A stretch of 15,289 nucleotides of DNA from JAENVT01 sp040006755 (lineage in GTDB: Bacteria > Actinomycetota > Acidimicrobiia > Acidimicrobiales > Ilumatobacteraceae): contig JBDTWJ010000084.1 in NCBI GenBank assembly GCA_040006755.1, positions 1-15,289 on the forward strand, written 5' to 3'. Below the pieces are notes generated by a model. It worked only from the letters and a program-made list of their open reading frames with translations, ran no database searches and was not told the DNA's origin. Position numbers and translations under genes: made by a program. This document shows, one piece after another, positions 1 through 6,383 of the stretch (its first letter is position 1; each line of letters begins with the position of its first letter).

Positions 1-1
1 G

Positions 2-622
2 GTTTCCTCGCGCCGCACTGCCAGCCCGAGCAGTGGTCCGAGTGACTCCACCGCGTCGTCAACCGGGTCAAGCGGAACCACCGCACCCTCCAACGCAGGC
101 ACCACAGCACCGACTGGCTCGGAAGCTCCGGACATGAGCGTCGACCTGAAGGTCGCGGCGCTCGCGGCCGGGCTGGAAGTGCTCGCAGTCGGAACGTACA
201 AGGCTGCGCTCGACGCAGCTAGTGCCGGAAGCCTCGGCGAAGTGCCCGCGGCAGTCGGCGAGTTCGTCACGGTCGCAATGGCGCAACACCAAAAGCAGCT
301 TGACGCGTGGAACGGTGTGCTTGCCGGCGCAGGCTCCGCCGAGGTGACCGAGCCGAACGCGACGCTGAAGCCAACCGTCGATGCCGCGTTCGCCAAAGTG
401 ACCGATGTTGCAGGCGCCGCGTCGTTGGCGTTGATGCTCGAGCAGATTGCGGCGGCGACCTACTTGAACGCGCAGAACGTCCTCACCGACAAGGACGCGA
501 TCATGTTGGCCGGATCGATTCAGATCATCGACGCCCAGCACGTGTCCATCCTTCTGTACGTGCTCGGCGAGTATCCGGTACCAGACGTGTTCGCGAAGGT
601 GGACATGGCCGCTGCGGCCTGA
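2..622 (+). CDS. Ferritin-like domain protein (5' end outside window)
   Basis: The frame is open from the first bases of the window, so the gene begins upstream; the ATG at 134 is probably internal. Residues before that ATG form a Ser/Thr/Gly/Ala-rich linker of about 40 residues, typical of the spacer between an export signal or lipobox and a folded domain in actinobacteria. The remaining 162 residues look like a four-helix ferritin-like bundle (Ferritin_2/DUF4439 type). Candidate metal ligands are Glu in GLEVLAVGTY, His in VAMAQHQKQL, Glu in LMLEQIAAATY and Asp/His in IIDAQHVSIL. The last motif has Asp where the family usually has Glu. The role is inferred to be binding or oxidation of iron or another metal outside the cytoplasm. 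The next gene is an iron-permease-family protein, which fits. Family assignment comes from motif spacing only; the N terminus cannot be judged. Confidence 0.72.
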   Translation, partial: VSSRRTASPSSGPSDSTASSTGSSGTTAPSNAGTTAPTGSEAPDMSVDLKVAALAAGLEVLAVGTYKAALDAASAGSLGEVPAAVGEFVTVAMAQHQKQLDAWNGVLAGAGSAEVTEPNATLKPTVDAAFAKVTDVAGAASLALMLEQIAAATYLNAQNVLTDKDAIMLAGSIQIIDAQHVSILLYVLGEYPVPDVFAKVDMAAAA

Positions 623-647
623 CCTAACCCACCTTGTTGTCGCGAAT

Positions 648-673
648 GGGCTGGCCTGCGCGCGCGGGCCAGC
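648..673 (+). terminator. GC-rich hairpin after the ferritin-like gene
   Basis: The arms GGGCTGGCC (648-656) and GGCCAGCCC (665-673) are perfect 9-bp complements around a GC-rich 8-nt loop that can pair further. The hairpin begins 25 bp after the stop codon. There is no U tract, so it would be a non-canonical actinobacterial terminator or a 3'-end stabiliser. Confidence 0.5.
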
Positions 674-726
674 CCAGACACGCGAGCGCACGCGGCGCGT
701 GCCCGCCTGCGTCCTTGAATCCGCCT

Positions 727-732
727 ACCGTG
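727..732 (+). promoter_or_regulatory. Possible -10 element of a leaderless promoter
   Basis: TACCGT fits the actinobacterial TAnnnT -10 pattern. It ends 5 nt before the ATG at 738, so transcription would start at or very near the first base of the start codon. There is no Shine-Dalgarno sequence upstream of that ATG, which agrees with leaderless initiation. No convincing -35 is visible. Confidence 0.35.
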
Positions 733-737
733 ATTTC

Positions 738-1208
738 ATGACACCCACACACGGGCCTCACCCCGAAAGATCGGCTGACGAGCAGAAGCGGGATCGGCGA
801 CTTCAATCGGAGTCGATGGCGATCATGATGCCGAGTGACGTGTCGAGCCGGGTCGGATTCTTCGATCGGTTTGCAGGTCTTACCGCGCGAATGGCCAGCC
901 GCGCCCCGTTCTTCGCGTTTTGTCTTCTGCTCGTGGTGATCTGGCTCATTCAGGGTGCCGTCAAGATCGTTGTTCGTGGGAGCTTCGATGCATTCCTCGA
1001 CAGCCAGTATCAGCTCGAGATCAACACCACCACCACCATCATCACGTTCCTGATGGTCGCTCTCTTGCAGAACAGTCAGACTCGAAGCGATCAGGCCGTG
1101 CAGCACAAGTTGAACGCGATCGCTGACGGACTCGCCGATCTCATGAACACACGTCTGATCGCCACAAAGACGATGATTTGCGAGCTGACATTCGCGAACT
1201 GCGTCTAG
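738..1208 (+). CDS. Low-affinity iron permease family protein, C terminus frameshifted
   Basis: The core matches the low-affinity iron permease family (PF04120). It has a first membrane segment near residues 57-73 (APFFAFCLLLVVIWLIQG) and then the signature QLEINTTTTIITFLMVALLQ with NSQTRSDQA at about 92-120, the second membrane segment and its exit. After LNAIADGLADLM (to residue 136) the frame stops resembling the family and ends 20 codons later. The expected tail lies in another frame downstream (separate entry). The ATG at 738 is chosen because of the TACCGT element just upstream. GTG at 699 and ATG at 816, the latter with a weak GGAG, are alternatives. The founding member of the family was described in yeast; whether bacterial members transport iron is uncertain. 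The neighbouring ferritin-like gene makes an iron-related role plausible. Confidence 0.78.
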   Translation: MTPTHGPHPERSADEQKRDRRLQSESMAIMMPSDVSSRVGFFDRFAGLTARMASRAPFFAFCLLLVVIWLIQGAVKIVVRGSFDAFLDSQYQLEINTTTTIITFLMVALLQNSQTRSDQAVQHKLNAIADGLADLMNTRLIATKTMICELTFANCV

Positions 1209-1285
1209 CGGTCGGCTTGGAGCACATCGAGAGCACCGGACGGGACAACGCCGCCAAGCGCTCAGCGAAGCATGCTGACGAGTAG
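1145..1285 (+). pseudogene. Displaced C-terminal tail of the iron permease
   Basis: In the frame starting at 1145 the DNA encodes 46 residues up to a TAG at 1283-1285. They include DDLRADIRELRLAVGLE followed by HIEST, the kind of charged C-terminal helix that follows the second membrane segment in this permease family. Restoring one G after the ATG at 1143-1145 joins LADLM to EHTSDRHK and gives an uninterrupted permease of about 182 residues. The segment has no start signal of its own. It is either a real one-base deletion or a sequencing/assembly error. Confidence 0.72.
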
Positions 1286-1296
1286 CCGGTGGAGAA

Positions 1297-1306
1297 ATCC
1301 CGGGAT
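1297..1306. repeat. Perfect 10-bp palindrome
   Basis: ATCCCGGGAT lies in the 64-bp gap between the displaced permease tail and the next membrane-protein gene, 44 bp before the latter's start. It could be an operator half or chance; nothing else supports it. Confidence 0.2.
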
Positions 1307-1349
1307 GCCTTGTCACCTGTTCTGCTCGGCATTTCGTCTGTCTGGATGA

Positions 1350-2099
1350 ATGACCCAGCAATTGACAGTCACAGCATCTCCACCGGCTCCCACGCCCGCT
1401 CAGCTCGTCGTCGAATGTACGAGGAACCTCACCCTCGCGGGCATCCCTATTGGTGTGCTGGTGATCGGCGTCGGAAGCCGACTGGCCATGCTGATCCTGC
1501 GTGTTACCTCACCCGACCGAGTGAACGGAGTCACCAGCGACGACGGATTCGTCATCGGCCAGGTCACCCTCGGTGGCAGCTACAACCTCCTTCACATCGG
1601 CGCAGCTGTCGGACTCATCGGTGCCGGCGCGTACCGGCTCGTCTCACCATGGTTGATCGGGCCTGCATGGATTCGCCGCTTCACGACCGGAGCGGCCGCC
1701 GCTGCCGTTGCAGGCTCGATTCTCCTCCACGGCGACGGGGTCGACTTCACGCTGCTGAAGCCGACCTGGCTGGCCATCGGACTCTTCATTGCACTACCGG
1801 GACTCTTCGGCGTCGCCATCAGCATCGCTGTCGATCGAGTCGCACGATCGACCTGGGTTGCGGAAGGCCGTCGCCGCTGGCTCGTGCCGATCGCGCTCGT
1901 CGTCGCCTTTCCGGTGACCTTGCTGTTCGTCGTCCTCGCCGCGCTCGTGGTGACCGTGTGCGTCGGCGTTCAGAGGATCGCGGCCGTACAGCGCGTACGT
2001 ACGTCGATGCCGTACGGGCTAGCCGTGCGAGCGGTGTGGCTCGCTGTCGCTCTCGGCGGTCTACTCGCGCTCGTGCACGATGTACAGGACATCGTGTGA
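1350..2099 (+). CDS. Six-helix integral membrane protein of unknown function
   Basis: I do not recognise a family. The 249-residue product has a short Pro/Thr/Ala-rich N terminus and about six hydrophobic helices near residues 30-51, 77-97, 111-127, 138-160, 177-207 and 225-243. A soluble loop at about 52-70 contains SPDRVNGVTSDDGFVIG, and a basic loop at about 170-177 (EGRRRW) lies between the fourth and fifth helices. It ends LVHDVQDIV. There are no obvious catalytic or transport signature residues. Two overlapping ATGs exist at 1346 and 1350; only 1350 opens this frame. It stands alone on the plus strand and converges on the protease gene. Confidence 0.75.
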   Translation: MTQQLTVTASPPAPTPAQLVVECTRNLTLAGIPIGVLVIGVGSRLAMLILRVTSPDRVNGVTSDDGFVIGQVTLGGSYNLLHIGAAVGLIGAGAYRLVSPWLIGPAWIRRFTTGAAAAAVAGSILLHGDGVDFTLLKPTWLAIGLFIALPGLFGVAISIAVDRVARSTWVAEGRRRWLVPIALVVAFPVTLLFVVLAALVVTVCVGVQRIAAVQRVRTSMPYGLAVRAVWLAVALGGLLALVHDVQDIV

Positions 2100-2119
2100 C
2101 TTTGCTCGCACTGAGGTCC

Positions 2120-2150
2120 GAGCGGGCCGGACCCTCGGTCCAGCCCGCTC
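2120..2150. terminator. Bidirectional hairpin between convergent genes
   Basis: Two 14-nt arms (2120-2133 and 2137-2150) around a CTC loop pair at 13 of 14 positions: GAGCGGGC with GCCCGCTC outside and GGACC with GGTCC inside. It sits between the stop of the membrane-protein gene (2099) and the stop of the protease gene (2158). It can therefore serve both strands. There is no clear U tract. Confidence 0.65.
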
Positions 2151-2157
2151 GTGCCGC

Positions 2158-3909
2158 TCAGTCGTCGTGACCGTGATGATCGTCGCGACTGTGATGGTCG
2201 TCGCGACCGTGATGATCGTCGTCGACGGCGCTGAGTGCGTCGACGATGCCGTCGCCGTAGAAGCCGTTGCGCTCGGCATCACCTACACACGTTGCGTCGA
2301 ACGACGGACTTCGCCCGACGTCGACGTAGCTGAACGTCGGGGGATCGGGGCACGCGTGATCGGTCGCAGTGCGGCGGAGGATGCGTTCCACCTTGTCGGG
2401 ATCCATCTTCAATCCGCCATTGTGTCGGTCGCGCTTGCCGAACTCGCTGACGATCAACGCAGCGACTCCTGCCGCATGCGGTGACGCCATCGACGTGCCC
2501 TGCAGGAACTGCCAATAGGCACAGTTCTCGGGCCCCGGAGCACTGCATTGCGAAATGATGAAGTTGTCGAGAGACTCTCCGCTGACGAGATCGACGAGCT
2601 CGCTCTCCAGAGCGAGGTGGTGTGGCATTGGACCGAGCACCAGGTTGCCGGCTGTCCGGAACTGAGGAGTACCCAAACCGTCACGGAACCATCCACCCGG
2701 TGCGGACACATCGGTCTGCTCGAGCCCGTAGTTGGAGTAGTCGGCCTTCCTTTCCGACGGGCCGAGCGACGACACCGAGATCACGTGGTTCGCTTCGGTC
2801 GGCATGACAAGGCACGTGGCGTTGTCGATCGTGCGCGCCTTCTCGGTCTCGGGCGGGTAATCGGGGCTGACGTTGTCGAGAGGCGGGTTTCCGAGGTCGC
2901 TGTGCTCGTTGCCGAGCGCGGCGACCAGGGTCACGCCGCGGCGGTGCGCGAAATCGAGCGCCCGCTGCGTTGCGGCCACGATCGTCTGCTGCTCCAATTG
3001 CTCTTCGGGGCTGTCGTCGGGGTTGGCCTGGCAGTTGTAGAGCCACGGGTCGATGAAGAAACTCATGTTGATGACGTCGATGCCGATCTCGCCGGCATAG
3101 ACGAGAGCCTTCACGGCCGGCTCGAGGAAGATGTAGCCCGAATCCTGCCCGACGCGAATGTTGACGAGGGTCACGTTCGGTGCAACACCGGCCATTCCGA
3201 TGCCGTTGATCGGCGAGCCGATCTCACCTGCAACGTGCGTGCCGTGTCCGCTGTCATCCTGGTTGACCGGGTCGACACAACTCGGGTCTTCGCACGGGCC
3301 GTCGATGTCCGGGATGTCGGTGACGAAGTTGCGGCTCAAGCTCTCGTTGAAATTGGGAGCGATGTCGGGGTGGGCGCCGTCGATGCCCGAATCGAGAACA
3401 CCGACGAGCACACCCTTGCGCCCCGGCTGCTCGTCGTACGAGCCGTCCGGTGTCGCGTGGATCATTCGCATGTCCCATTGCAGATCGGCAAGCGGTTCCG
3501 ATTGCGAGTCGTCGCCATCATCGTGGTCGCGGACCGCAGCGGCAGCAGCGTCGACCTCGGCGCGAACCTCGGCGTTGACTGCGTCGACCTTGGGCAGGGA
3601 GCCTACGACGCGGTTGCTCGCAACGCCCGCAACCCCGACCTGTGAGTCGGCTGTAGAGGCGAAATCGGCTCGGTCGGAGACGGCGATCACGGCGCCGATC
3701 TCGTCGATGACGTCGACGACCTGACCGCCCGAAGCGGAAACCGCGGCACTTGCCGCTTCGACCGATCCGGCGTCGCTGGCGAGTACGAGGTATGTGTCGG
3801 TGGTCGTTGCAGCGGGCGCCGCTGAGGTTGGGGCCGAGGGCACGATCAGCGAACCGGCAACGAGGGCCGTCGCTGCGAGCGCCACTAGAGCACGTCGTTG
3901 TGCTGGCAT
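2158..3909 (-). CDS. Secreted subtilisin-like serine protease (S8 family)
   Basis: This 583-residue preproprotein has a signal peptide at 1 to about 30 (basic MPAQRR start, Ala/Leu core, cleavage near APTSA-APA) and a probable I9-type propeptide at about 38-110. The catalytic domain spans about 165-560. The triad and oxyanion residues are visible: Asp173 in VGVLDSGID, His222 in DSGHGTHVAG, Asn334 in AALGNE and Ser473 in QGTSMASPHAAG, so it should be active. Several cysteines (206, 211, 293, 366, 455, 463, 520, 541) could form disulfides after export. The tail is unusual: the last 20 residues are Asp, His, Arg, Ser and Gly only, built on a DDHHGR/DDHHSR unit. The start is supported by GAAGGAG (3918-3924), 8 nt upstream. 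Substrate unknown; probably extracellular protein degradation. Transcribed alone. Confidence 0.93.
   Translation of the reverse strand: MPAQRRALVALAATALVAGSLIVPSAPTSAAPAATTTDTYLVLASDAGSVEAASAAVSASGGQVVDVIDEIGAVIAVSDRADFASTADSQVGVAGVASNRVVGSLPKVDAVNAEVRAEVDAAAAAVRDHDDGDDSQSEPLADLQWDMRMIHATPDGSYDEQPGRKGVLVGVLDSGIDGAHPDIAPNFNESLSRNFVTDIPDIDGPCEDPSCVDPVNQDDSGHGTHVAGEIGSPINGIGMAGVAPNVTLVNIRVGQDSGYIFLEPAVKALVYAGEIGIDVINMSFFIDPWLYNCQANPDDSPEEQLEQQTIVAATQRALDFAHRRGVTLVAALGNEHSDLGNPPLDNVSPDYPPETEKARTIDNATCLVMPTEANHVISVSSLGPSERKADYSNYGLEQTDVSAPGGWFRDGLGTPQFRTAGNLVLGPMPHHLALESELVDLVSGESLDNFIISQCSAPGPENCAYWQFLQGTSMASPHAAGVAALIVSEFGKRDRHNGGLKMDPDKVERILRRTATDHACPDPPTFSYVDVGRSPSFDATCVGDAERNGFYGDGIVDALSAVDDDHHGRDDHHSRDDHHGHDD
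2164..2217 (-). repeat. Three 18-bp tandem repeats encoding the Asp/His tail
   Basis: Units at 2164-2181, 2182-2199 and 2200-2217 differ at only a few positions. They encode six-residue DDHHG/S-R/H repeats at the extreme C terminus of the protease. Confidence 0.85.
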
Positions 3910-3928
3910 GGTGTGAGCTCCTTCAGTT

Positions 3929-3961
3929 TTGACAAGGTCCCCGCCCTCACATTATTGACAA
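3929..3961. repeat. Two TTGACAA direct repeats upstream of the protease gene
   Basis: TTGACAA occurs at 3929-3935 and again at 3955-3961, 26 bp apart start to start, in the 99-bp gap upstream of the protease gene. Read on the protease's own strand they are TTGTCAA. They could be operator half-sites on one face of the helix or -35-like hexamers. No matching -10 is convincing, and no plus-strand gene follows. Confidence 0.3.
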
Positions 3962-4008
3962 CATCCGGCCTTGTCGAGAGGCTCGACGTTCGGCGCTAGA
4001 AGTCGGCG

Positions 4009-4314
4009 TCAGAGGACCTCGTCGGCGAGTTCTTTCAGCGCTTTCTTGGTTTGGCGAAGGGCAGCGCGTCCCGCAGGCGTGGCCTTGTAGACGCGTCGGC
4101 TCTTTCCATCGACCACGACGGTCGAGCTGGCGAGCATGCCCTCAGTTTCCATGCGATGCAGGGTGGGGTACAGCGTGCCCGGCGAGATGCGGTAGCCGTG
4201 TTCGGCAAGCTCCTCCGACATCCAGGCACCGTGTATTTCTTCCTCCGAAGCGTGGTGGAGAATGTGCAGACGAACCGCGCCACGCAGGAACTCGCGAAGT
4301 CCCGTGCTCGTCAT
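4009..4314 (-). CDS. PadR-family transcriptional regulator
   Basis: This 101-residue protein is a single PadR winged-helix domain. The recognition-helix signature ISPGTLYPTLHRMETEGML is at about 43-61 and the wing VDGKSRRVYKATPAG at about 68-82; a C-terminal helix (LRQTKKALKELADEVL) probably serves for dimerisation. PadR proteins are repressors that usually respond to small phenolic or drug-like ligands. The ATG at 4314 overlaps the stop of the upstream VOC gene as ATGA, so it is probably translated by coupling; it has no Shine-Dalgarno sequence of its own. An ATATC-N7-GATAT palindrome upstream of the VOC gene is a candidate autoregulatory site. The frame stays open far upstream, across the VOC gene, but the resemblance starts at MTSTGLREFLRG. 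Confidence 0.9.
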   Translation of the reverse strand: MTSTGLREFLRGAVRLHILHHASEEEIHGAWMSEELAEHGYRISPGTLYPTLHRMETEGMLASSTVVVDGKSRRVYKATPAGRAALRQTKKALKELADEVL

Positions 4315-4691
4315 CGAAGGGCGGGTTGGAACAATTCGATGAAGTTGCCTGAGGGGTCCACGAGAAGGATCTGTGAACCTCCCGGACCGTTGACGATGTC
4401 GTTCCTGAAGACTGCACCTTCGGCGTGGAGTTCGTCGACTCTGGCCGCGAGATCGTCGACGATGAGATGTATCCGGTTCCACCCTCCGGGGCCGGGCTTC
4501 GTGCCATCGGCCATCGGTCGTCCGGCCGAGCTCGTGGGGCCGCTCAACAGCAGACGCAGTGAGCCAAGTGTGAGATCGGCGAACGCTGGGGCCATGCTGG
4601 AGTTCACGGTGAAGCCGAGACGAGTGGTGTAGAAGCGGACGGCCTCCTCGACGTCGTCGACCATGTATCGCACGTTGACCATTTCGTCCAT
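4311..4691 (-). CDS. VOC-superfamily (glyoxalase/bleomycin-resistance fold) protein
   Basis: The 126-residue product has two beta-alpha-beta-beta-beta modules typical of the VOC fold. The first begins VNVRYMVDDVEEAVRFYTT and LGFTV (about 6-28). The second begins NRIHLIVDDLAARVDEL (about 72-88) and closes with VDPSGNFIELFQP (about 111-123). His75 and Glu119 are plausible metal or substrate ligands, as in glyoxalase-type enzymes. The reaction is unknown; related proteins isomerise methylglyoxal adducts, cleave aromatic rings, or bind drugs. The ATG at 4691 is preceded by GAAGGAG with suitable spacing. It is co-transcribed with the downstream PadR gene (4-bp overlap), an arrangement suggesting the regulator senses the same compound the VOC protein acts on. 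Confidence 0.87.
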   Translation of the reverse strand: MDEMVNVRYMVDDVEEAVRFYTTRLGFTVNSSMAPAFADLTLGSLRLLLSGPTSSAGRPMADGTKPGPGGWNRIHLIVDDLAARVDELHAEGAVFRNDIVNGPGGSQILLVDPSGNFIELFQPALR

Positions 4692-4733
4692 TGCAGGTCT
4701 CCTTCAAAGCACGGGTTTGGGGTCCGCAACACA

Positions 4734-4750
4734 ATATCAGAATACGATAT
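4734..4750. promoter_or_regulatory. Candidate PadR operator
   Basis: The inverted repeat ATATC (4734-4738), 7-nt spacer, GATAT (4746-4750) lies in a locally AT-rich patch 43 bp upstream of the VOC start codon, where a minus-strand promoter is expected. PadR proteins commonly bind palindromes of this size in their own promoters. The link to this regulator is inferred. Confidence 0.45.
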
Positions 4751-4907
4751 CGAAATGCGATAGTGGTCGACCCTTTCGTACGGCCCACCTCGAAGAGCGA
4801 CGCCGCCTACGACTTCGCGCTACCACGGGTAGACCCGGCCCGATCCGAGCTCACGCAAGTGTGCCCCGCCTGACGCCTTTGGCACTCGCAGCAACACGAT
4901 CGCCTAT

Positions 4908-4930
4908 CACACCCGATCATTCGGGGTGTG
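4908..4930. other. Imperfect hairpin upstream of the orphan TTG-start gene
   Basis: CACACCC (4908-4914) and GGGTGTG (4924-4930) are perfect 7-bp arms; inner GA/TC pairs are possible with one bulge. On the plus strand the hairpin is followed by TGTGTTT. It lies 54 bp before the TTG start at 4985 and may be an operator, attenuator or terminator. The rest of the 293-bp gap (4692-4984) shows only the operator candidate described separately. Confidence 0.35.
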
Positions 4931-4984
4931 TGTTTCAATGGTCGCACCGCAACGTAGCGAATTGCCGATACGTGAGGACTGAAA

Positions 4985-5476
4985 TTGAAGACATTCATCG
5001 TTGGACTTCTCAGCACGTTGCTTGGCGGCGGAGCGGTGGCCGGTCTTGACTACAACCATCGGCGAGAGGCCGAGAAGTTCAGGGACGAGGTCGAGGACGC
5101 AGTCTTTGTTTTGTTAGACGGTTACTGGGAGCCCAAGCGATCCAGCGAGCACCCCGAGAACTACTACGCCTTTCCTCTCACGAGCTATTACAACGCAACC
5201 GATTTCGACAAGTTTGAGTATCAGACAGACGCAGCGGAGTTCTGGACCACCTTCTCGTCTGTCAAGGTCGTGGTGACTCGTGTGGAAATCGTTGAGGACA
5301 GCGACTACTACGGACATGTGCGCGTCAACGTTGACGCAACGGTCACCCGACAGTTCCGAGATGGTTCATGTACCCAAGTTGCGGACAGCATCTATGTGCT
5401 CACACTCGAGAAGATGGTGGACGTCGGTTACAGGATACGAAGCGAGCAGGAGACCGCAATCCCACTCAAGTGTTGA
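4985..5476 (+). CDS. Membrane-anchored orphan protein, possible NTF2-like fold
   Basis: I do not recognise a characterised family. The TTG start at 4985 gives a 163-residue protein with one N-terminal hydrophobic segment (FIVGLLSTLLGGGAVAGL, about 4-21). This is either a signal anchor or an uncleaved signal. Charged helix EAEKFRDEVEDAV (about 28-40) follows. The second half has alternating strands, including VKVVVTRVEIVED, VRVNVDATVTRQF and DSIYVLTLEKM, resembling the curved sheet of NTF2/SnoaL-like domains often exported and tethered in actinobacteria. This fold is inferred from pattern only. It has two cysteines, in GSCTQV and at the C terminus (LKC). An AGGA-like sequence lies 7 nt before the TTG. 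It stops only 7 bp before the stop of the opposing GAF-ANTAR gene, with no terminator between. Confidence 0.68.
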   Translation: MKTFIVGLLSTLLGGGAVAGLDYNHRREAEKFRDEVEDAVFVLLDGYWEPKRSSEHPENYYAFPLTSYYNATDFDKFEYQTDAAEFWTTFSSVKVVVTRVEIVEDSDYYGHVRVNVDATVTRQFRDGSCTQVADSIYVLTLEKMVDVGYRIRSEQETAIPLKC

Positions 5477-5483
5477 CCCCTTC

Positions 5484-6200
5484 TCACCTGGTGCCTGTCG
5501 TAGACAGCGGTGCGATCGTGCTGTTGACCATGTCGGTTGCCACATCCTGAAGGTCGCGACCTTGCTCCCGAGACTGAGCGATCAGCACCTCCATCGCAGC
5601 GTCAGCTGATACTCCCGTCGAGGCCATGATGACGTTTCGAGCTCGGTCCACGTTGCGGGAGCCACGAGTTTGCGAGTCCCCGCCGCGAGAGAGCTCCGAC
5701 GCATCGGACCGCGCCTGCAGGATCGCCATCACCGCTTGGTCCGCGAAGGATCTACCGAGACGTGTCTCGTGCTTCCCAAACGCGTGGTAGTCCCTCGCGT
5801 AGACGGTCATGGCGCCGTATCTTGACCCGTCGCTCGCTAGAGGGAACGACGCCGTGCTGAGGATGCTGCGGGCTCGGCAGGCCTCGCGGAAGGAAAGCCA
5901 CTGCCCATCTGCGACGGTTGACCCGATTCGGCAAATCCTGCCCGTTCGGAACGCGTCGAGCGACGGTCCTTCGTGCGCCTCGTATTGAGACCGCTCGATC
6001 GCGCGGGCAGCGACATCGGCCGAGACCACGGTCCACATTTCGCCATCTATCGTCAAGGCGATACTGGCGAAGGCTATGGACTCAATCGTTTCCGCGGCCC
6101 ACGACGCAATCCGGTGCAGCGTGTCGACCATCGCGCTGTCGGCTCCGAACAGCTCGAAGCGGTCCGTGACTCCGACACGCGCGGTGCCATTCTCGAACAT
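5484..6200 (-). CDS. GAF and ANTAR domain-containing regulator
   Basis: The 238-residue protein has a GAF-like sensor domain at about 23-165 (IASWAAETIESIAFASIALT, the EGPSLDAFRTG region, and YGAMTVYARDYHAFG). An ANTAR RNA-binding three-helix domain lies at about 184-226 (NVDRARNVIMASTGVSADAA and IAQSREQGRDLQDVATDMV). ANTAR proteins bind paired hairpins in nascent RNA and prevent termination; GAF-ANTAR fusions are common in actinobacteria, and the signal is often unknown. A longer frame starts at 6239. I chose the ATG at 6200 because GGGAGG (6207-6212) lies 6 nt upstream, a near-ideal Shine-Dalgarno. The ligand cannot be read from the sequence. It is divergent from the recombinase-like gene and no histidine kinase gene is nearby. 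Confidence 0.87.
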   Translation of the reverse strand: MFENGTARVGVTDRFELFGADSAMVDTLHRIASWAAETIESIAFASIALTIDGEMWTVVSADVAARAIERSQYEAHEGPSLDAFRTGRICRIGSTVADGQWLSFREACRARSILSTASFPLASDGSRYGAMTVYARDYHAFGKHETRLGRSFADQAVMAILQARSDASELSRGGDSQTRGSRNVDRARNVIMASTGVSADAAMEVLIAQSREQGRDLQDVATDMVNSTIAPLSTTGTR

Positions 6201-6206
6201 TTTCAG

Positions 6207-6212
6207 CCTCCC
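6207..6212 (-). promoter_or_regulatory. Ribosome binding site fixing the GAF-ANTAR start
   Basis: GGGAGG on the minus strand is separated by 6 nt from the ATG at 6200. It favours this start over the in-frame one 39 bp further upstream. Confidence 0.75.
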
Positions 6213-6327
6213 ACTTGTCTTGCCAAAGAACCGATTCAACAGACCGTCACACTGGGTAGCTCAACAATAACTGCGCTCATTATGTTGGAGCTGGTCGTGT
6301 CGAGTCAAGAGTTTTGTGGAGGTTATG

Positions 6328-6356
6328 TTGACAAGATCACAGCCATTTGCGACGAT
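6328..6356 (+). promoter_or_regulatory. Candidate promoter of the recombinase-like gene
   Basis: A consensus TTGACA (6328-6333), a 17-bp spacer and GACGAT (6351-6356) would start transcription at about 6363, just ahead of the GGAGGGG ribosome binding site (6370-6376). The -10 is only a partial match. Confidence 0.45.
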
Positions 6357-6383
6357 CGATATGTGGCACGGAGGGGACCGCCG

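Noticed and set aside
1289..2170. A 293-residue Arg-rich plus-strand frame overlapping the membrane-protein gene.
   Set aside because: It is extremely Arg/Ser-rich, as expected from an out-of-frame read. The alternative frame gives a sensible six-helix protein.
2548..3645. A 365-residue plus-strand frame opposite the protease.
   Set aside because: It is antisense to a clearly coding S8 protease and shows composition typical of a shadow frame in GC-rich DNA, with no recognisable motif.
4009..4788. A 259-residue minus-strand frame containing the PadR domain.
   Set aside because: Only the last 101 residues resemble a protein family. The rest is the VOC gene read in another frame, and the ATGA overlap fixes the true start at 4314.
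5973..6383. N-terminal extension of the recombinase-like frame.
   Set aside because: It is antisense to the GAF-ANTAR gene. The strong GGAGGGG site supports GTG at 6384, where family similarity also begins.
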